A stretch of 10,172 nt of DNA from Methanosarcinales archaeon (GTDB taxonomy: Archaea > Halobacteriota > Methanosarcinia > Methanotrichales > Methanotrichaceae): the NCBI GenBank assembly GCA_013415595.1, contig JAAEEW010000159.1, forward strand, positions 1 through 10,172, written 5' to 3'. Positions 6,206 to 10,172 of this stretch are shown one piece after another. The notes below the pieces were generated by a model. That model was given only the letters and a program-made list of their open reading frames with translations. It ran no database searches and was not told the DNA's origin. A program made the translations under genes and the position numbers. The first letter of the stretch is position 1. Each line of letters starts with the position of its first letter.

Positions 6206-6247
6206 TGATTCATCATATTTGTGGATCTTGGATGGAGAGATGGGTAA

Positions 6248-7396
6248 ATGTATGCTGATCGGATAAAATCCCTCCCGCCCTACCTGTTCGCCGCCATAGA
6301 CAAAGCCAAGAACAGCGCCAGGAAAAGGGGGGTGGACGTCATAGACCTGGGAGTAGGCGATCCCGACCTGCCTACGCCCACCCACATAGTCGAAGCCCTG
6401 TGCACGGCAGCCAGGGACCCGGCCAACCACCGTTACCCCTCCTACGAGGGAAAGCTGGCCTTCAGGCAGGCCGTGGCTGACTGGTACAGAGGCACCTTCA
6501 AAGTCGGCCTGGACCCGGAGACAGAGGTTTTGGCCCTCATCGGATCCAAGGAGGGCATCGCCCACGCCCCCCTGGCCTTCATCAACCACAATGACCTGGC
6601 TTTGGTCCCCGACCCGGCCTATCCGGTCTACAGCACCTCGGTGCTCTTCGCCGGAGGGGTGCCGGAGGTAGTGCCCCTGATCCGGGAGAACGACTTCCTC
6701 CCCGACCTGGGCAAGATCGACCCGGAGACGGCCAGAAAGAGCAAGCTGATATTTCTGAACTTCCCCAACAACCCCACGGGAGCCGTGGCCGGAAAGGAGT
6801 TCTTCAAAGAGCTGATCGACTTCGCCCGGGACTACAGGATAATCGTCATGCACGACAATCCTTACTCGGAGATATATTTCCGCGAGCCCGCCGGCAGCAT
6901 CCTGGAGGTGGAGGGGGCAAAGGACGTGGCCGTGGAGTTCCATTCCCTGTCCAAGACCTACAACATGGCCGGCTGGAGGGTGGGATCGGTGGTGGGCAAC
7001 CCGGAGGTCATAGCCGGCATCGGCCAGGTCAAGTCCAACATCGACTCCGGGAACTTCGGAGCGGTGCAGGACGCCGGGATGGCCGCGCTGAAGAGCCCCG
7101 ACCACATCGTAAAGGATATGCGCCAGGAGTACGCCCGGAGGATGGAGATCCTCTACCAGGCCCTCACCGACCTGGGGCTTGAGATCTCCCGGCCCAGGGC
7201 CACATTCTACCTGTGGGCCTGGACCGGCAAGGACTCCATCGAGTTCTGCAAGCATCTGCTGGACGACCTGGGAATCGTGGCCACCCCCGGGGTGGGATTT
7301 GGCCGATACGGTCAGGGATTCGTCAGGTTCTCGGTGACCCAGCCCACGGAGAGGATCGAGATGGCGGTCAAGCGGCTAAGCGAGTGGAAGTCCTGA
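6248..7396 (+). CDS. dapL: LL-diaminopimelate aminotransferase
   Basis: This 382-residue PLP enzyme (fold type I, class I/II aminotransferase) converts tetrahydrodipicolinate plus glutamate to LL-2,6-diaminopimelate and 2-oxoglutarate in one step, bypassing the succinylase or acetylase branch of lysine synthesis. It shows the DapL-style GSKEGIAH loop (99-106), NFPNNPTGA (171-179, Asn for the cofactor), HDNPYSE (202-208, Asp for the pyridine nitrogen and Tyr for the ring oxygen), the Schiff-base lysine K236 in SLSKTYNMAGWRVG, and FVRFSV (358-363) with the substrate-carboxylate arginine. The length is normal for the family. The ATG at 6248 is preceded by GGAG. The gene ends in tandem in-frame stops TGA TAA. 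leuS follows after 38 bases with no obvious new promoter, so they probably form an operon. Another aminotransferase of the same subfamily is possible but less likely. Confidence 0.88.
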   Translation: MYADRIKSLPPYLFAAIDKAKNSARKRGVDVIDLGVGDPDLPTPTHIVEALCTAARDPANHRYPSYEGKLAFRQAVADWYRGTFKVGLDPETEVLALIGSKEGIAHAPLAFINHNDLALVPDPAYPVYSTSVLFAGGVPEVVPLIRENDFLPDLGKIDPETARKSKLIFLNFPNNPTGAVAGKEFFKELIDFARDYRIIVMHDNPYSEIYFREPAGSILEVEGAKDVAVEFHSLSKTYNMAGWRVGSVVGNPEVIAGIGQVKSNIDSGNFGAVQDAGMAALKSPDHIVKDMRQEYARRMEILYQALTDLGLEISRPRATFYLWAWTGKDSIEFCKHLLDDLGIVATPGVGFGRYGQGFVRFSVTQPTERIEMAVKRLSEWKS

Positions 7397-7422
7397 TAAG
7401 TCCGGACATCCAGTTAGCTAAT

Positions 7423-7437
7423 GGAGGAAGAGAATTG
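7423..7437 (+). promoter_or_regulatory. Shine-Dalgarno GGAGG deciding a TTG start for leuS
   Basis: GGAGG at 7423-7427 stands seven bases before TTG 7435-7437, the only start-like codon in the leuS frame at a fitting distance. The nearby ATG at 7421 overlaps the ribosome-binding site and is in another frame. Confidence 0.7.
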
Positions 7438-10172
7438 CAATCTTACTCGGCCAGCGATATTGAAGCCAAGTGGCAAAAGAAGTGGGAGGAGGACGGCGTA
7501 TTTCAGCCGGAGCCCGACTCCCGAAACAAGTTTTTCATAACCATTCCCTATCCTTACTTAAACGGCAACCTGCACGCCGGACACACCCGCACCTTCACCA
7601 TCGGCGACGCCGTGGCTCGCTTTCGGCGGATGAGGGGAGACAACGTCCTGTTCCCCATGGCCTTTCACGCCACGGGAACTCCCATCGTGGGCCTCTCCGA
7701 GCTGATAGCCCACCAGGACCCTCTGATCTGGGGTGTCTACACCAAGCTTCACGGCATCCCGGAGGAGACGCTGAAGACCCTGACCACCCCGGAGGCCATC
7801 GTGGCCTACTTCCGGCGGGAGGCCATGGCCGCCATGCGGGTGATAGGGTTTTCCATCGACTGGCGAAGGGAGTTCACCACCACCGACCGGGCCTACAACC
7901 GGTTTATCGAGTGGCAGTTTGGCATTCTGCGAGAGATGGGCTACGTCACCAAGGGATCTCACCCGGTGCGCTGGTGCCCCAACGACCAAAATCCGGTGGA
8001 GGACCACGACCTGCTGAAGGGCGAGGACGCCACCATCATGGACTTCACCCTGATCAAGTTCGTCTTCGGGGACAGGATACTTCCCTGCGCCACCCTCCGG
8101 CCGGAGACGGTCTTCGGGGTGACCAACCTGTGGGTCAACCCGGACGTGGTGCACGTGGTGGCCAGGGTGAACGACCAGACCTGGATCGTTAGCCCTCAGG
8201 CTTATTACAAGCTGACATTCACCGACCGCCGGGTGGAGAAGCTGGGAGAGATAAGCGGCTCTGAGCTGATAGGCAAGACGGTGAAAAATCCCCTCACCGG
8301 AAGGGAGGTATTGATCCTTCCCGCCCAGTTCGTGAACCCGGAAAACGGAAGCGGCATTGTGATGTCCGTCCCCGCCCACGCTCCCTTCGACTACCTGGCC
8401 TTAAAAGACCTCTACGATGCCGACCTGAGCCGGTACGGGATCACCGGGGACCTCCGAGACATCCAGTTCGTATCCCTGATCTCCGTTCCCGAGTACGGGG
8501 AGTTCCCGGCGGTGGAGGCGGCAGAGGAGCTGGGGGTCAAGGACCAGAACGATCCCCGGGCCGAGGAGGCCACCAAGCTGGTCTACCGGCGGGAGTTCCA
8601 CAACGGCGTGCTGAAGGAGAACACCGGGAAGTACGCGGGAATAGCAGTTCAAAAGATCAAGGACGTCTTGCTCCGGGACCTCATCGACCAGGGCATAGCG
8701 GAGATATTCTACGAGTTCAGCGAGACTCCGGTCATCTGCCGGTGCGGATCTCGCTGCGTGGTGATGATGGTCCGGGACCAGTGGTTCCTGGAGTACTCCA
8801 ATCCGGAGTGGAAGAGCCAGGTCATGGCCTGTCTGGCCGGGATGAGGCTGATTCCGGAGGAGATCCGGACGGAGTTCGTGAACAAGGTGGACTGGCTGAA
8901 GGACAAGGCCTGCGCCCGGCGTAAGGGGTTGGGCACCCACCTGCCCTGGGACAGGGAGTGGCTGATCGAGTCCCTGGGAGACAGCACCATCTACATGTCC
9001 TTCTACATCCTGGCCAAGTACGTCAACGCCGGGATGGAGATCGAGCACCTGGTGCCGGAGTTCTTCGATTACGTGCTGCTGGGCAAGGGCCATGCAGAGG
9101 ATGCAGCACAGAAGAGCCGCATTCCCCTGGAGACGGTGAGACAGATCCGGGCGGACTTCGAGTACTGGTACCCGGTGGACCTCCGCTCCTCGGGCAAGGA
9201 CCTGGTGGCCAATCACCTGCTCTTCTTCCTGTACCACCACGTGGCCATCTTCCCGGAGAGCCTGTGGCCCCAGGCCATCGCCGTGAACGGTTTCGTCTCC
9301 CTGGAGGGCCGGAAGATGTCCAAGTCCAAGGGGCCCATCCTTACGCTACGCCAGGCGGTGACGGACAACGGGGCGGACGTGACCAGGCTGTACATCCTGG
9401 CCAATGCCGAGCACACCCAGGACGCAGACTGGCGAAACGAGGGAGCCGAGGCCACCAGGAGCCAGGTGGAGCGGTTCTACGCCATGAGCCAGGAGATAAT
9501 CGCCGGCCAGGGAATCGACGAGACGGCGCCGCCCACCCTCATCGACCGCTGGATGCTCTCCCGGCTGCAGCGGCGGATCGCAGAGACCACGGCCGCCCTG
9601 GAGGACATCCAGACCAGGCGGGCGCTGCAAAGCGCCTTCTACCACCTGCAAAACGACCTGCGCTGGTACGAACGCCGGGGCGGGAGGAACCAGCTCAAGA
9701 CGGTGCTCAGCGCCTGGGTGCGGCTGATGGCCCCCTTCACCCCCCACATCTGCGAGGAGATCTGGTCGGGGCTGGGTGAGGGATACGTCTCCCTGGCTCC
9801 CTGGCCGGTGGCCGACCCCACACTGATAGACGAGCAGGCCGAGCTGGCGGAGGAGCTCCTGGAGCAGACCCAGGCGGACGCGGAGGAGATCATCCGGGTG
9901 ACCAGGAGCACTCCTTCCCGGATCGTCCTCTACACCGCCCCGGAGTGGAAGCGGACTATGCTCTCGCTGGCCCTGGAGCTTTCCAGGGGAAAGACGCTGG
10001 ACATGGGGCTTTTGATGAAGGCGGCAATGGCCGACCCGGAGATCCAGAGGCACATGAAGGAGGCCCCCAAGTACGCCGGCAAGCTGGCCAAGTCCGTGCA
10101 CGTCCTGGCAGAGGAGGCCCTGGTGCTGGACGAGTTCGAGACCCTGTCCCGGGAGACGGAGTACCTGTCCCG
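7435..10172 (+). CDS. leuS: Leucyl-tRNA synthetase, archaeal type (3' truncated by the window edge)
   Basis: The frame is open from TTG 7435 to the window end: 912 codons, close to the 930-970 residues usual for archaeal LeuRS. The enzyme activates leucine with ATP and charges tRNA-Leu, then edits mischarged tRNA. Class I signatures are HAGH (47-50) and KMSKS (627-631). The CP1 editing domain shows TLRPET (220-225) and GSGIVMSVPAHAPFDY with its conserved Asp at 319. WCPNDQNPVEDHD (180-192) and CRCGSRC (435-441) are probable zinc-related regions. The usual DKACARRKGLGT block precedes the second half of the Rossmann fold. The anticodon-binding helical domain follows (MAPFTPHICEEIW) and the visible end is in the C-terminal domain. 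All catalytic motifs look intact. The TTG start is supported by a well-placed GGAGG; the initiator is read as Met. It is likely co-transcribed with dapL. Confidence 0.95.
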   Translation, partial: MQSYSASDIEAKWQKKWEEDGVFQPEPDSRNKFFITIPYPYLNGNLHAGHTRTFTIGDAVARFRRMRGDNVLFPMAFHATGTPIVGLSELIAHQDPLIWGVYTKLHGIPEETLKTLTTPEAIVAYFRREAMAAMRVIGFSIDWRREFTTTDRAYNRFIEWQFGILREMGYVTKGSHPVRWCPNDQNPVEDHDLLKGEDATIMDFTLIKFVFGDRILPCATLRPETVFGVTNLWVNPDVVHVVARVNDQTWIVSPQAYYKLTFTDRRVEKLGEISGSELIGKTVKNPLTGREVLILPAQFVNPENGSGIVMSVPAHAPFDYLALKDLYDADLSRYGITGDLRDIQFVSLISVPEYGEFPAVEAAEELGVKDQNDPRAEEATKLVYRREFHNGVLKENTGKYAGIAVQKIKDVLLRDLIDQGIAEIFYEFSETPVICRCGSRCVVMMVRDQWFLEYSNPEWKSQVMACLAGMRLIPEEIRTEFVNKVDWLKDKACARRKGLGTHLPWDREWLIESLGDSTIYMSFYILAKYVNAGMEIEHLVPEFFDYVLLGKGHAEDAAQKSRIPLETVRQIRADFEYWYPVDLRSSGKDLVANHLLFFLYHHVAIFPESLWPQAIAVNGFVSLEGRKMSKSKGPILTLRQAVTDNGADVTRLYILANAEHTQDADWRNEGAEATRSQVERFYAMSQEIIAGQGIDETAPPTLIDRWMLSRLQRRIAETTAALEDIQTRRALQSAFYHLQNDLRWYERRGGRNQLKTVLSAWVRLMAPFTPHICEEIWSGLGEGYVSLAPWPVADPTLIDEQAELAEELLEQTQADAEEIIRVTRSTPSRIVLYTAPEWKRTMLSLALELSRGKTLDMGLLMKAAMADPEIQRHMKEAPKYAGKLAKSVHVLAEEALVLDEFETLSRETEYLS

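Noticed and set aside
6203..7255. Minus-strand open frame of 350 codons opposite dapL
   Set aside because: dapL has intact catalytic motifs on the plus strand; the antisense product is Val/Gly/His-rich with no family resemblance.
7421..7423. ATG as a start for leuS
   Set aside because: It is out of frame with LeuRS by 14 bases and forms part of the ribosome-binding site region.
7558..9240. Two long minus-strand open frames (273 and 279 codons) opposite leuS
   Set aside because: They mirror the conserved LeuRS reading frame and carry no domain signature, promoter or ribosome-binding site that I can see.
1..10172. Mobile element, CRISPR array, rRNA or tRNA genes
   Set aside because: I saw no transposase or integrase, no spaced repeat array, no tRNA-like cloverleaf and no rRNA sequence; the gene content is ordinary chromosomal.

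Overview
The window looks like chromosomal housekeeping DNA from a GC-rich euryarchaeal methanogen. The evidence is an archaeal Ski2-like helicase (Hel308), an archaeal-type leucyl-tRNA synthetase, an LL-diaminopimelate aminotransferase, a UPF0200 nucleotide kinase, and DUF2098 and DUF2117 proteins, families I know mainly from methanogens. Promoters are archaeal TATA boxes. A Methanothrix/Methanosarcinales-type host is my best guess from this gene set and the high GC; I cannot prove the genus.

Layout: (1) Bases 2-343, + strand: the C-terminal end of a SpoIIE/RsbU-type PP2C phosphatase domain whose usual last metal-binding acids appear replaced. (2) Bases 344-491: a convergent gap with a perfect hairpin and, on the minus strand, a T6 run. 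(3) Bases 2451 down to 492, minus strand: a compact four-gene cluster (52-aa zinc ribbon, unrecognised 150-aa protein, DUF2098, DUF2117) with its own TATA box and overlapping or nearly overlapping genes. (4) Bases 6107 down to 2536, minus strand: hel308, an NrdG-like radical SAM activase and a UPF0200 kinase, the first two overlapping. (5) Bases 6108-6247: a divergent promoter region with a direct repeat and two inverted repeats. (6) Base 6248 to the end, + strand: dapL then leuS, 38 bases apart; leuS starts at TTG and runs off the window.

Functionally, dapL makes LL-diaminopimelate for lysine and leuS charges tRNA-Leu, so the + strand pair links amino-acid supply and translation. The hel308 group combines replication-fork repair with a probable activator of anaerobic ribonucleotide reductase (dNTP supply) and a P-loop kinase of unknown substrate. 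The zinc ribbon-DUF2098-DUF2117 cluster is the least understood part and the best candidate for undescribed biology. I see no mobile element, CRISPR array, rRNA or tRNA gene, and no obvious defence system. The remaining long open frames opposite these genes look like by-products of high GC.
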